From contig NZ_CP025030.1 of the NCBI RefSeq assembly GCF_002812705.1, forward strand, positions 4,278,001-4,342,000: DNA of 64,000 nucleotides, written 5' to 3'. Of this stretch, positions 44,973 through 53,219 are shown in pieces. The stretch comes from Achromobacter spanius. Lineage in GTDB: Bacteria; Pseudomonadota; Gammaproteobacteria; Burkholderiales; Burkholderiaceae_B. Every line of letters starts with the position of its first letter. The first letter of the stretch is position 1. The notes beneath the pieces are model-generated. The model made no database searches. It had not been told where the DNA came from and saw nothing but the letters and a program-made list of their open reading frames with translations. Both the position numbers and the translations under genes were made by a program.

Positions 44973-46475
44973 TCACTCGTCCTCAATTCCCAATTCCCGC
45001 AATTTCCGCGTGATGGTGTTCCGTCCGATCCCCAATCGCGATGCGGCTTCCACGCGGCGGCCGCGGCTGGCGTCCAGGGCGCTTTGCAGCAGGATCTTTT
45101 CAAACTGACGGGTCAGCGTGGCCATCACCGCTGGCTCACCGCGTTCCAGCCGGTACTGCGCGTCGCGCAGCAGGGAATCTTGCCAATTGCGCGGTGCGCC
45201 CTCGTCAATACCCTGCCCTTGCCCCGCCTGCACCACCGTACCGATGCCTGAAATCGGCGCGGCCGGACGCAACGGCGCCAACGCGGGCTGTTGCTGCTGG
45301 TGTTCCAGCGCGCGGATTTCCGGCGGCAGGTCGGCCCGGTCCACGGTCTGGCCGGGGGCCATGACCGTCAGCCAGTGGCAGAAGTTCTCCAACTGCCGGA
45401 CGTTGCCCGGAAAGTCGAACTTGGTCAGCACGGCCAGCGCATCCGGCGTCAGGCGCTTGACCGGCACCCCCAGCGTGCGGGCGCTGGCAGTCAGAAAGTG
45501 CTGGGCCAACGCGGGGATATCTTCCACGCGCTCACGCAAGGGCGGCAGACGCAACCGGATCACGTTCAAGCGATGAAACAAGTCTTCGCGGAACAGGCCC
45601 TGCTCAACACGCTGTTCCAGCGGCTGGTGGGTGGCCGCCACGATGCGCACGTCCACGCGCACCGGCTGCGCGCCACCCACGCGATAGAAGCTGCCTTCGG
45701 CCAGCACGCGCAGCAAGCGCGTCTGAAGTTCAATCGGCATATCGCCGATTTCGTCCAGGAACAGCGTGCCGCCATGCGCTTCCTCGAAGCGGCCACGACG
45801 CAAATTGTTGGCGCCGGTGAACGCACCGCGTTCGTGGCCGAACAATTCGGCTTCCAACAGGTCGCGCGGAATGGCCGCCGCGTTCAAGGCCACGAAGGGC
45901 CCGTTGGCGCGCACGCCGCTGCCGTGCAGCGCACGGGCCACCAATTCCTTGCCCGTGCCAGATTCGCCGGTGATCAATACCGTGACCTTGGACTGAGCCA
46001 GCCGGCCAATGGCGCGGAACACTTCCTGCATGGCGGTGGAAGACGACTGCGTCATCATCCAGCGTTCGTTGTTCTGCGCGCCCTCGCCTTGGCCTTCCGG
46101 GCTTTCGGGCTGTGCGGATTCCTGCATGGCGCGCTGGATCAGCGCCACCGCTTCGTTCACGTCGAACGGCTTGGCCAGGTAATCAAACGCGCCGCCCTGG
46201 AAGGCGGACACGGTGCTGTCCAGGTCGGCGAACGCGGTCATCACAATGACCGGCAAGCCGGGATGGCGTTCTTTCAACTGGCGCAACAGCTCCAAACCAT
46301 TGCCGCCAGGCATGCGGATATCGGACACCAAGGCGACGGGCGTTTCGCGCGACAGCGCTTCCAGCACGTCGGCCGATTGGGAAAAACTACGGGTGGGGAC
46401 TCCAGCGCGGGCCAGGGCCTTTTCGAGGACCCAGCGGATGGCCTGGTCGTCGTCGACGATCCATACGGGTTTCAT
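44973..46475 (-). CDS. ntrC: Nitrogen regulation response regulator NtrC
   Basis: This 500-residue sigma-54 activator has a receiver domain (1-120, phospho-acceptor Asp52 in SDIRMPGGNG), an AAA+ domain (about 145-375) with GESGTGKE Walker A, the sigma-54 contact loop GAFTGA and LFLDEIGDMP, and a C-terminal Fis-type helix-turn-helix (ASRLGIGRNTITRKLRELG). Under nitrogen limitation NtrB phosphorylates it and it activates glnA and other sigma-54 promoters. Its ATG overlaps the ntrB stop region by one base. The promoter and boxes upstream of glnA match its expected targets. Confidence 0.96.
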   Translation of the reverse strand: MKPVWIVDDDQAIRWVLEKALARAGVPTRSFSQSADVLEALSRETPVALVSDIRMPGGNGLELLRQLKERHPGLPVIVMTAFADLDSTVSAFQGGAFDYLAKPFDVNEAVALIQRAMQESAQPESPEGQGEGAQNNERWMMTQSSSTAMQEVFRAIGRLAQSKVTVLITGESGTGKELVARALHGSGVRANGPFVALNAAAIPRDLLEAELFGHERGAFTGANNLRRGRFEEAHGGTLFLDEIGDMPIELQTRLLRVLAEGSFYRVGGAQPVRVDVRIVAATHQPLEQRVEQGLFREDLFHRLNVIRLRLPPLRERVEDIPALAQHFLTASARTLGVPVKRLTPDALAVLTKFDFPGNVRQLENFCHWLTVMAPGQTVDRADLPPEIRALEHQQQQPALAPLRPAAPISGIGTVVQAGQGQGIDEGAPRNWQDSLLRDAQYRLERGEPAVMATLTRQFEKILLQSALDASRGRRVEAASRLGIGRNTITRKLRELGIEDE

Positions 46476-47539
46476 CAGTGTGCGGGCTCCATCGGTAGGA
46501 CCAGGCGAAACTCGGTACGCCCGGGTCGGGATTCAAATTCGATGATGCCGCCGTGCTGTTGCACGAAGTCCTGGGCCAGGCTCAAGCCCAGCCCGGTACC
46601 GCCGGCCCTTGCCGTGACCAGCGGGTGGAAAATGCGGTCGCGGATGTGGTCCGGCACGCCGGGACCGTTGTCGATGATGGACAGCACCAGCGCCAGCCGA
46701 TGTTGCCGGTGCGCCAGCATGACCTGCCGGGCCACGCGGGTGCGCAAGGTGACCACGCCAGGTTCCGTCTGCGGGCCTTGCGGCCGCGCAACCAGTTCCT
46801 GCGCGGCGTTGCGCGCCACGTTCAGCACCGCCTGCATCAGGCGGGCGGCATCGCCCTTCAAATCTGGCACCGAGGCGTCGTAGTCGCGCAGGATGGTGAC
46901 ATCGTTGCGGAACTCGGCCTGGATCAGCGCGCACACGCGCTCGCAGATTTCATGGATGTTCACCGGCCGCGCATTCAGCGGCACACGTTGCGGGCCGCTC
47001 AGGCGGTCCACCAGCGCCTGCAGGCGGTCGGCTTCGGAAATAATGACTTGGGTGTATTCAGCCAGCGCCGCGCTGGGCAGCTCGGCTTCGAGCAATTGCG
47101 CGGCGCCGCGCAAACCGCCCAGGGGATTCTTCACTTCATGGGCCAGATTGCGCAACAGCTCGCGGTGCGCTTCTATTTCGTCCACCAGCCGATGATTGCG
47201 GTCGGCCAGCACGCGCTGTTCTATCTCGCGGGTTTCGATCAATACCGGCCAGCGTTGGCCCGTCAACCCCACCGTGGTGACCGCGACTTCGACGGATTCG
47301 GCGGCGCGGCGCAACGAGGCCAATTGCCTGACGTCGGCGTACCTGCCTGCGGCGGCGCGGTCAATGGAGGACTGGATGTTTTCTGGGGTGTCGAACAACG
47401 TGGCGGCGGAGTGCCCGGCCAGTTGCTTGCGTGAGCGGCCGAACAGATCTTCGGCGGCGGCGTTGGCGTATTCAATGTGGCCGCGCTCGTTGACCAGGAA
47501 AACGGACGTGGCAAGCAGATCGAGAGCTTCTACATTCAT
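46475..47539 (-). CDS. ntrB: Nitrogen regulation sensor kinase NtrB
   Basis: This 354-residue cytoplasmic histidine kinase has an N-terminal PAS domain (about 5-110), a dimerisation domain with His134 in LRNLAHEVKNPLGGLRGAAQ and a HATPase domain with DNGPGVPDHI and GGTGLGLSLAQ. In the glnA-ntrB-ntrC system, PII switches it between kinase and phosphatase. No membrane segments, as expected. It lies downstream of glnA on the same strand with a 192-base gap that contains strong hairpins. Confidence 0.95.
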   Translation of the reverse strand: MNVEALDLLATSVFLVNERGHIEYANAAAEDLFGRSRKQLAGHSAATLFDTPENIQSSIDRAAAGRYADVRQLASLRRAAESVEVAVTTVGLTGQRWPVLIETREIEQRVLADRNHRLVDEIEAHRELLRNLAHEVKNPLGGLRGAAQLLEAELPSAALAEYTQVIISEADRLQALVDRLSGPQRVPLNARPVNIHEICERVCALIQAEFRNDVTILRDYDASVPDLKGDAARLMQAVLNVARNAAQELVARPQGPQTEPGVVTLRTRVARQVMLAHRQHRLALVLSIIDNGPGVPDHIRDRIFHPLVTARAGGTGLGLSLAQDFVQQHGGIIEFESRPGRTEFRLVLPMEPAH

Positions 47540-47590
47540 TTTTCAACGTACCCGAATGACAGGGGAAAAGCGGAACGCGCCCGCGACGGC

Positions 47591-47636
47591 GGCGCCGGAA
47601 CCCGGCGCCCTGCCCGCCAGGCGTGATGCCTGGCGG
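47591..47636 (-). terminator. Two hairpins between glnA and ntrB
   Basis: GGCGCCGG/CCGGCGCC with loop AAC (47591-47609 region) and a 9-bp stem CCGCCAGGC (47614-47622) with GCCTGGCGG (47628-47636). Neither has a T-run on the minus strand. They could attenuate read-through from the strong glnA promoter into ntrBC or stabilise the glnA mRNA. Confidence 0.5.
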
Positions 47637-47731
47637 ACAAACCGTCGAGCCGCGACCTGGTGGTGCGCGATGTGTGGGCCCTGGTTTCTGCCACCATCAT
47701 CGCGCTCCCCCCCGCCACAGCCTCTAAAGGA

Positions 47732-49144
47732 TCAGAGGCTGTAGTACATGTCGAATTCGACCGGGTGCGTCGTCATGCGCAGACGATTCACATCGCCCAT
47801 CTTCAGGTCGATGTAGGCGTTGAGCATGTCGTTGCTGAACACGCCACCACGGGTCAGGAATTCGCGATCGGCGTCCAGGGCTTCCAGCGCTTGTTCCAGC
47901 GAGGAGCACACGGTCGGGATCTTTGCGTCTTCTTCCGGCGGCAGGTCGTACAGGTTCTTGTCGGCCGGATCGCCCGGGTGGATCTTGTTCTGCACGCCGT
48001 CCAGACCGGCCATCATCAGGGCCGAGAAAGCCAGGTACGGGTTGGCCAGGGGGTCCGGGAAACGCGCTTCAACGCGGCGGCCCTTCGGGTTGCCAACGTA
48101 CGGAATGCGGATCGAGGCCGAACGGTTGCGGGCCGAGTAAGCCAGCTTGACCGGGGCTTCGTAGTGCGGAACCAGACGCTTGTACGAGTTCGTGCCCGGG
48201 TTGGTGATGGCGTTCAGGGCGCGGGCGTGCTTGATGATGCCGCCGATGTAGTACAGCGCAAATTCCGACAGGCCGGCGTAGCCGTTACCCGCGAACAGGT
48301 TCTGGCCATCCTTCCAGATGGATTGGTGCACGTGCATGCCGGAACCGTTGTCGCCAACGATGGGCTTGGGCATGAACGTGGCGGTCTTGCCGTAGGCGTG
48401 GGCCACGTTGTGCACGACGTACTTGACGATCTGGGTCCAGTCGGCGCGCTGAACCAGCGTGCTGAACTTGGTGCCGATTTCCAGTTGGCCGGCGCCGGCC
48501 ACTTCATGGTGGTGCACTTCAACCGGCACGCCCATTTGTTCCATCAGCAGGCACATTTCCGAACGCATGTCCTGGAACGAATCAACCGGGGGAACGGGGA
48601 AGTAGCCGCCCTTGACCGCGGGACGATGGCCGGTGTTGCCGCCTTCGAATTCCAGGCCGGTCGACCACGAGGCTTCTTCGGACTTGATCTTGACGAACGT
48701 GCCCGACATGTCGGTGTTCCAGGTCACGCCGTCGAACACGAAGAATTCGGGTTCCGGACCGAAGTAGGCGGTGTCGCCCAGGCCGGAGGACTTCAGGTAG
48801 GCTTCGGCGCGCTTGGCCAGCGAACGCGGGTCGCGGTCATAGCCCTTCAGGTCCGACGGCTCAACGACGTCGCACGACAGGATCAGGGTCGGCTCTTCGC
48901 GGAACGGATCCAGGTTGGCGGTCGAGCAGTCGGGGATGAGCAGCATGTCGGACGCTTCGATGCCCTTCCAACCCGGGATCGACGAACCGTCGAAAGCCTG
49001 CCCGCTTTCCAGCTTGTCTTCGTCGATCGCGGAGGTGGGCACGGAAACGTGGTGCTCACGGCCAACCGTATCGGTAAAGCGGAAATCCACGAACTTGACT
49101 TCGTTATCGGCGATCTGTTTCAGGACGTCTTTCGGGCTTGCCAT
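47732..49144 (-). CDS. glnA: Glutamine synthetase type I
   Basis: This 470-residue GSI makes glutamine from glutamate, ammonia and ATP. It has [11 protein letters not shown] (about 52), the [11 protein letters not shown] metal site, the [12 protein letters not shown] region, NRSASIRIP and the adenylylation site Tyr399 in NLYDLPPEE, indicating the GSI-beta class controlled by GlnE. GGAG lies 5 bases before ATG 49144. A sigma-54 promoter and two NtrC boxes lie upstream, and ntrBC follow. Confidence 0.98.
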   Translation of the reverse strand: MASPKDVLKQIADNEVKFVDFRFTDTVGREHHVSVPTSAIDEDKLESGQAFDGSSIPGWKGIEASDMLLIPDCSTANLDPFREEPTLILSCDVVEPSDLKGYDRDPRSLAKRAEAYLKSSGLGDTAYFGPEPEFFVFDGVTWNTDMSGTFVKIKSEEASWSTGLEFEGGNTGHRPAVKGGYFPVPPVDSFQDMRSEMCLLMEQMGVPVEVHHHEVAGAGQLEIGTKFSTLVQRADWTQIVKYVVHNVAHAYGKTATFMPKPIVGDNGSGMHVHQSIWKDGQNLFAGNGYAGLSEFALYYIGGIIKHARALNAITNPGTNSYKRLVPHYEAPVKLAYSARNRSASIRIPYVGNPKGRRVEARFPDPLANPYLAFSALMMAGLDGVQNKIHPGDPADKNLYDLPPEEDAKIPTVCSSLEQALEALDADREFLTRGGVFSNDMLNAYIDLKMGDVNRLRMTTHPVEFDMYYSL

Positions 49145-49204
49145 GTCATCTCCATTAGATAAAAGGGTCGAGGGCTTTGCCGCTCGACTGGCATAAAAGA
49201 GGGA

Positions 49205-49220
49205 AGCAATAAGCGTGCCA
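49205..49220 (-). promoter_or_regulatory. Sigma-54 promoter of glnA
   Basis: Read on the minus strand, TGGCACGCTTATTGCT matches the sigma-54 consensus TGGCAC-N5-TTGC(A/T), with GG at 49219/49218 and GC at 49207/49206. The start of transcription would be near 49194, giving a leader of about 50 bases before glnA. Confidence 0.88.
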
Positions 49221-49271
49221 GCTTTTCCCTAGGGAATCCCGGGGGAAAACCGCACGCTTATGGAAACACGC

Positions 49272-49288
49272 AGCACCATCATGGTGCA
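49272..49288. promoter_or_regulatory. NtrC binding site 1 upstream of glnA
   Basis: AGCACCATCATGGTGCA matches the NtrC palindrome TGCACC-N5-GGTGCA except for the first base. Its centre is about 86 bases upstream of the predicted start. Confidence 0.82.
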
Positions 49289-49304
49289 AAAGATGGAGCA
49301 TGAT

Positions 49305-49321
49305 TGCTCCGTTTTGGTGCA
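49305..49321. promoter_or_regulatory. NtrC binding site 2 upstream of glnA
   Basis: TGCTCCGTTTTGGTGCA matches TGCACC-N5-GGTGCA with one substitution. The centres of the two sites are 33 bases apart, about three helical turns, as in the paired NtrC sites of the enteric glnA enhancer. Confidence 0.75.
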
Positions 49322-49328
49322 AAAGCAA

Positions 49329-50549
49329 CTACAGGAACATTTCCTGCAAGTCGTTCAGAAACCGCCAGCCCAAGGGCGTGGCCTTTAAACGTGTCGGATC
49401 CGCGTCCAGCAAGCCCCGTTTCGATGCTGCCTCCAATTGGTGCGCAATGGCGGCAAGCGACAAACCGGTGCGTTCGTTGAACGCCGTGGCCGGCACCCCG
49501 TCCTTCAGGCGCAGCGCGTTGAGCATGAATTCAAAGGGCAGTTCGTCCGGTCCGACCTGCCGGCTTTCGGCCAGGTGGCTACCGTCGCGCGCCATGGCTG
49601 CCTGCATCCAGGACTCCGGATTGCGCAGCCGCGCCTCGCGCACGATACGGTCATGAAATGACAGCTTGCCGTGCGCGCCGGGGCCGATGCCCAGGTAGTC
49701 GCCAAATTCCCAGTAATTCAGGTTGTGGCGACAGCGCGCGCCCGGCTTGGCATAGGCAGACACTTCATAGCGTGCCAGGCCGGCTGCGGCCAGTTCCGCT
49801 TCGACCGCGTCTTGCATGGCCGCGCTGGTGTCGTCATCGGGCAGTTCCGCGGGCGGGAACTTGGCGAAGACGGTATTGGGTTCCATCGTCAGGTGATACA
49901 GCGACAGATGCTCGGTGCCAAACGAGATGGCCTGGCGCAGGTCCGCCACACAGGCATCCAGGCTTTGGCCGGGCAAGGCGAACATCATGTCCAGGTTCAC
50001 GCGCGAGACGGCGCGCTGCGCCATGTCGATCGCGGCGCGCGCCTGCGCGGCATCGTGGATGCGCCCCAGCTTTTGCAGTTGCGCGTCGTCAAAACTCTGG
50101 ATACCCAGCGAGAACCGCGTAACGCCGCTTGCGGCATAGTCACGGAAGCGGCTGGCCTCGGCGGTGCCGGGGTTGGCTTCCATGGTGATCTCGGCGTCTG
50201 GCCAAAGGTTCAGACAGGCGCGCAGCATGGCCAGCAGTTCGTCCAAGCCGGCTGACGACAGCAGGCTGGGCGTGCCACCGCCAATGAAGACGGACACCAC
50301 CTGCCTGCCCCAGATGGACGGCAGCGCCTGTTCAAGATCACTGCGCAAGGCGTCCAGATATGCGCGTTCGGGGATTTCTCCTGCCGCGGCATGGGAATTG
50401 AAATCGCAATACGGGCATTTGCGCACGCACCACGGCACGTGCACATAAATGGATAGCGGCGGCAGGCTGGTCAGCGTCGCCCCAGGCGGCATGCGCACGC
50501 GTGAGGGCGACGCGCCCATGTCGTTGCGGATGGGAATGGTGATGGACAT
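49329..50549 (-). CDS. hemW: Radical SAM heme chaperone HemW
   Basis: This 406-residue radical SAM protein of the HemN-like group has the cluster motif CVRKCPYCDF (CxxxCxYC, near residue 41) and GGGTPSLL, with a C-terminal HemN-C domain. It lacks the extra N-terminal region of true HemN and is the length of HemW, which delivers heme to respiratory enzymes. It is followed upstream by rdgB with a 4-base gap; the rdgB-hemW pair is common in proteobacteria. Confidence 0.92.
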   Translation of the reverse strand: MSITIPIRNDMGASPSRVRMPPGATLTSLPPLSIYVHVPWCVRKCPYCDFNSHAAAGEIPERAYLDALRSDLEQALPSIWGRQVVSVFIGGGTPSLLSSAGLDELLAMLRACLNLWPDAEITMEANPGTAEASRFRDYAASGVTRFSLGIQSFDDAQLQKLGRIHDAAQARAAIDMAQRAVSRVNLDMMFALPGQSLDACVADLRQAISFGTEHLSLYHLTMEPNTVFAKFPPAELPDDDTSAAMQDAVEAELAAAGLARYEVSAYAKPGARCRHNLNYWEFGDYLGIGPGAHGKLSFHDRIVREARLRNPESWMQAAMARDGSHLAESRQVGPDELPFEFMLNALRLKDGVPATAFNERTGLSLAAIAHQLEAASKRGLLDADPTRLKATPLGWRFLNDLQEMFL

Positions 50550-50553
50550 GCGG

Positions 50554-51177
50554 TTAAGCGTGGCTGAGTTTGCTCAGCAGTTCGCGCAGGGCTCGGGCGC
50601 GATGGCTGACGCGGTTCTTTTCTTCGGGGTCGAGCGAGGCCGCGGTCAGCGCCATATCGGGCAGGTAGAAGTGCGGGTCGTAGCCAAAGCCGTTCGCGCC
50701 TTCGGGCTGGTCGATGATCTCGCCGTGCCACAGGCCTTCGCCAATGATGGGACACGGGTCGTTTTCCGACCGCACCAGGGCCAGCACCGCCACATACCAG
50801 GCGTGGCGGTCGGTCACGCCCGCCAGGTTGCGCACCAGCAGCGCGTTATTGGCCTGGTCGGATTTTTCGCCACCGTGCATCTTGGCGTAGCGGGCCGAAT
50901 ACACGCCGGGCGCGGCGTCCAAGGCGGCCACGCACAGGCCGGAGTCGTCGGCCAGAGCCGGCAGGCCGGTCAAGCGGCTGGCATGGCGCGCCTTGGCAAG
51001 GGCATTTTCAACAAAGGTCACATGCGGCTCTTCGGCTTCGGGCACGCCGAGCTCGCCTTGAGGCACGAGTTCTACGCCCAAGGGCGCGAACAAGGCGGAA
51101 AACTCACGCAACTTGCCGGCGTTGTTGGACGCCAGCACGATGCGGCGCAGGGATTCGGGAATCTTGGGGGAAGTCAT
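50554..51177 (-). CDS. rdgB: Non-canonical purine NTP pyrophosphatase RdgB
   Basis: This 207-residue HAM1/RdgB enzyme removes dITP, ITP and XTP from the nucleotide pool. It shows VLASNNAGKLREFSALFAPLGVEL near the start, the catalytic ADDSGLCVAALDAAPGVYSARYA, GFGYDPHFYLPD and the end SHRARALRELL. Length is typical (about 200). It sits directly upstream of hemW in the same operon, and an EAL-GGDEF gene diverges from it. Confidence 0.95.
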   Translation of the reverse strand: MTSPKIPESLRRIVLASNNAGKLREFSALFAPLGVELVPQGELGVPEAEEPHVTFVENALAKARHASRLTGLPALADDSGLCVAALDAAPGVYSARYAKMHGGEKSDQANNALLVRNLAGVTDRHAWYVAVLALVRSENDPCPIIGEGLWHGEIIDQPEGANGFGYDPHFYLPDMALTAASLDPEEKNRVSHRARALRELLSKLSHA

Positions 51178-51247
51178 GGGGCAAATTGTATAGGGCGCGG
51201 GGTGGCGCGCGGCCCCTGCCCCCGCTCATAGCAAGGGGAAACCTCGG

Positions 51248-51276
51248 TTGACACCCATGTAACAGCACTTGAAGAT
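51248..51276 (+). promoter_or_regulatory. Candidate sigma-70 promoter for the EAL-GGDEF gene
   Basis: A perfect -35 TTGACA (51248-51253) is followed after 17 bases by GAAGAT (51271-51276), a weak -10. It lies about 90 bases before ATG 51366. Confidence 0.4.
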
Positions 51277-51365
51277 TGCGCGTCGCGCGCAGCGGCAACA
51301 ACGCAGACATATTTTGTTGTCACCATGACCAATCTTGTCACTGATCGTATCTGAACGCCTCGGCG

Positions 51366-53219
51366 ATGACCTCCCTTCACGCTCTGCCCCGGCCGACCCC
51401 GGCCCGCACGCCATTCACTTTGCCGGGCGACGCGCCCGCATCCGTCGGCTTGGCCGGCATCTTGCAAGATCGTCTACTTCGGCCACGCTACCAGCCCGTG
51501 GTTGACCTGTCCCACACCCGCATCTACGGGCACGAAAGCCTGATACGCGGCCCCGCCGACACGGCCCTGCACTTTCCGGACGCGCTCTTTGCCGAAGCCC
51601 GGCGCCGGGGCCTGCATCCGCAGTTGGAACTGGCCAGCTTTCGGGCCGGTGCCCAGGGTTTCCACAGCAACGAAGCGTCCGGCAAGCTGTTCCTGAACCT
51701 GTCGGGGTCAGCGCTGCTTCATTATTGGACGCTTTGGGGCGGCGATATGCCGCAGCAGTTGCTTAAGGATTGCGCGCTGCCCGCCTCCAGCATCATCGTC
51801 GAACTGACCGAGCAAGATCCGCTGTCGGATCACATGCAGGAACTGGGCGATGCGTTTGCCTGCCTGCGCGAGCACGGCATGCGTATCGCGCTGGATGACT
51901 ACGGCGTGGGCAACTCGAATTTGCAGTTGTGGGCCGAAATGCAGCCCGACCTGGTCAAGATCGACCGCTACTTCTTCGATGGCATTGGCCACGACGACCG
52001 CAAGCAAAGCATGGTGCGCGCCATCCTGAAGGTGGCCCAGCACTTGGGCACGGCCATCGTGGCCGAAGGCATCGAGACCGCCGAAGACCTGGCCATGGTG
52101 CGCGAGCTGGACATCCGCTATGCGCAAGGCTGGTACTTGGGCCGGCCTGAAGAAACACTGCTGACCGAACTGACCGCGCCCGTGCGCGATTCGCTGCGCG
52201 TGCGCAGTACCGCCCCCTTGTCGCAACGCGCGGCCGGCGGCACGGCGGCCAGCCTGCGGGTGGAAGCCCCGGCCGCCTTGCTGGACAAACACACCAACGA
52301 TGACGTGCACCGGCTGTTTATCGAACAAAAAAACATGCACGCCGTGGCGGTGGTCGACGCCGACAACCGGCCCGTGGGCATCATCAACCGGCGCGACTTT
52401 TCGGAACACTACGCGCAGCGCTACACGCGCGAACTGTTCGGCCGCGACCGCTGTTCAACCTTCATGAACGCCGAACCGGTGCTGGTGGACCTTAACGTGT
52501 CCATCGACCAGCTCAGCCATGTGCTGATTTCGGAAGACCAGCGCTACCTGATGGACGGCCTGATCATCACGCGGGATGGCCGTTACGACGGCCTGGCAAC
52601 CGGCGAAACGCTGGTGCGTTCCGTGACCGAGATGCGGATCGAAGCGGCGCGCTACGCCAACCCGCTGACGTCCCTGCCCGGCAACATCCCCATCAGCCGC
52701 CACATTGCAACCCTGCTGGAAGACGCGGCCGACTTCACGGTTTGCTATGGCGACCTGAACAACTTCAAGCCCTTCAACGACGTATACGGCTATTGGCGCG
52801 GCGACGACATGATCATGCTGACCGCCGAGGTCATCAAGCAACATTGCGACCCCTTGCGCGACTTTGTCGGCCATGTGGGCGGCGATGATTTCGTGGTGCT
52901 GTTCCGCAGCCCGGACTGGGCCGAGCGCGTGCAGCGCATCATCACGGAATTCAACGAACAGGCCACGGCCCTGTACGACGACCTGGGCCGCAAGAATGGC
53001 GGTATCGAAGCGGAAGACCGCTACGGCGTGCCGCGCTTCTTCCCCTTCGTCACGCTGGGCGTGGGCGCGCTGACCGTCACCCCCTCACTATGCGAGCGCA
53101 TCCGCCCGGAGGACATCGCGTCGGCCGCCGCGAACGTCAAGCACAAGGTCAAGCATGGGAACCTGTCGCTGGTGATCGAGCGCTACACCGGCGGCGTCCT
53201 GCCCGACCTGGCCGCGTAA
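51366..53219 (+). CDS. EAL-CBS-GGDEF cyclic-di-GMP protein
   Basis: This 617-residue cytoplasmic protein has an EAL phosphodiesterase domain (about 30-265), a pair of CBS segments (about 300-430) and a GGDEF domain (about 440-610). The EAL domain keeps most catalytic residues: Glu57 (ESL), Asn111, Glu146 (ELTE), Asp177-Asp178, Lys198, Glu234 and the loop around 253-261. The cyclase signature is GGDDF (505-509), an Asp-for-Glu change at the catalytic position, so cyclase activity is uncertain. The CBS pair could sense nucleotides. Its 3' end overlaps the convergent chemoreceptor gene by 132 bases. Confidence 0.9.
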   Translation: MTSLHALPRPTPARTPFTLPGDAPASVGLAGILQDRLLRPRYQPVVDLSHTRIYGHESLIRGPADTALHFPDALFAEARRRGLHPQLELASFRAGAQGFHSNEASGKLFLNLSGSALLHYWTLWGGDMPQQLLKDCALPASSIIVELTEQDPLSDHMQELGDAFACLREHGMRIALDDYGVGNSNLQLWAEMQPDLVKIDRYFFDGIGHDDRKQSMVRAILKVAQHLGTAIVAEGIETAEDLAMVRELDIRYAQGWYLGRPEETLLTELTAPVRDSLRVRSTAPLSQRAAGGTAASLRVEAPAALLDKHTNDDVHRLFIEQKNMHAVAVVDADNRPVGIINRRDFSEHYAQRYTRELFGRDRCSTFMNAEPVLVDLNVSIDQLSHVLISEDQRYLMDGLIITRDGRYDGLATGETLVRSVTEMRIEAARYANPLTSLPGNIPISRHIATLLEDAADFTVCYGDLNNFKPFNDVYGYWRGDDMIMLTAEVIKQHCDPLRDFVGHVGGDDFVVLFRSPDWAERVQRIITEFNEQATALYDDLGRKNGGIEAEDRYGVPRFFPFVTLGVGALTVTPSLCERIRPEDIASAAANVKHKVKHGNLSLVIERYTGGVLPDLAA

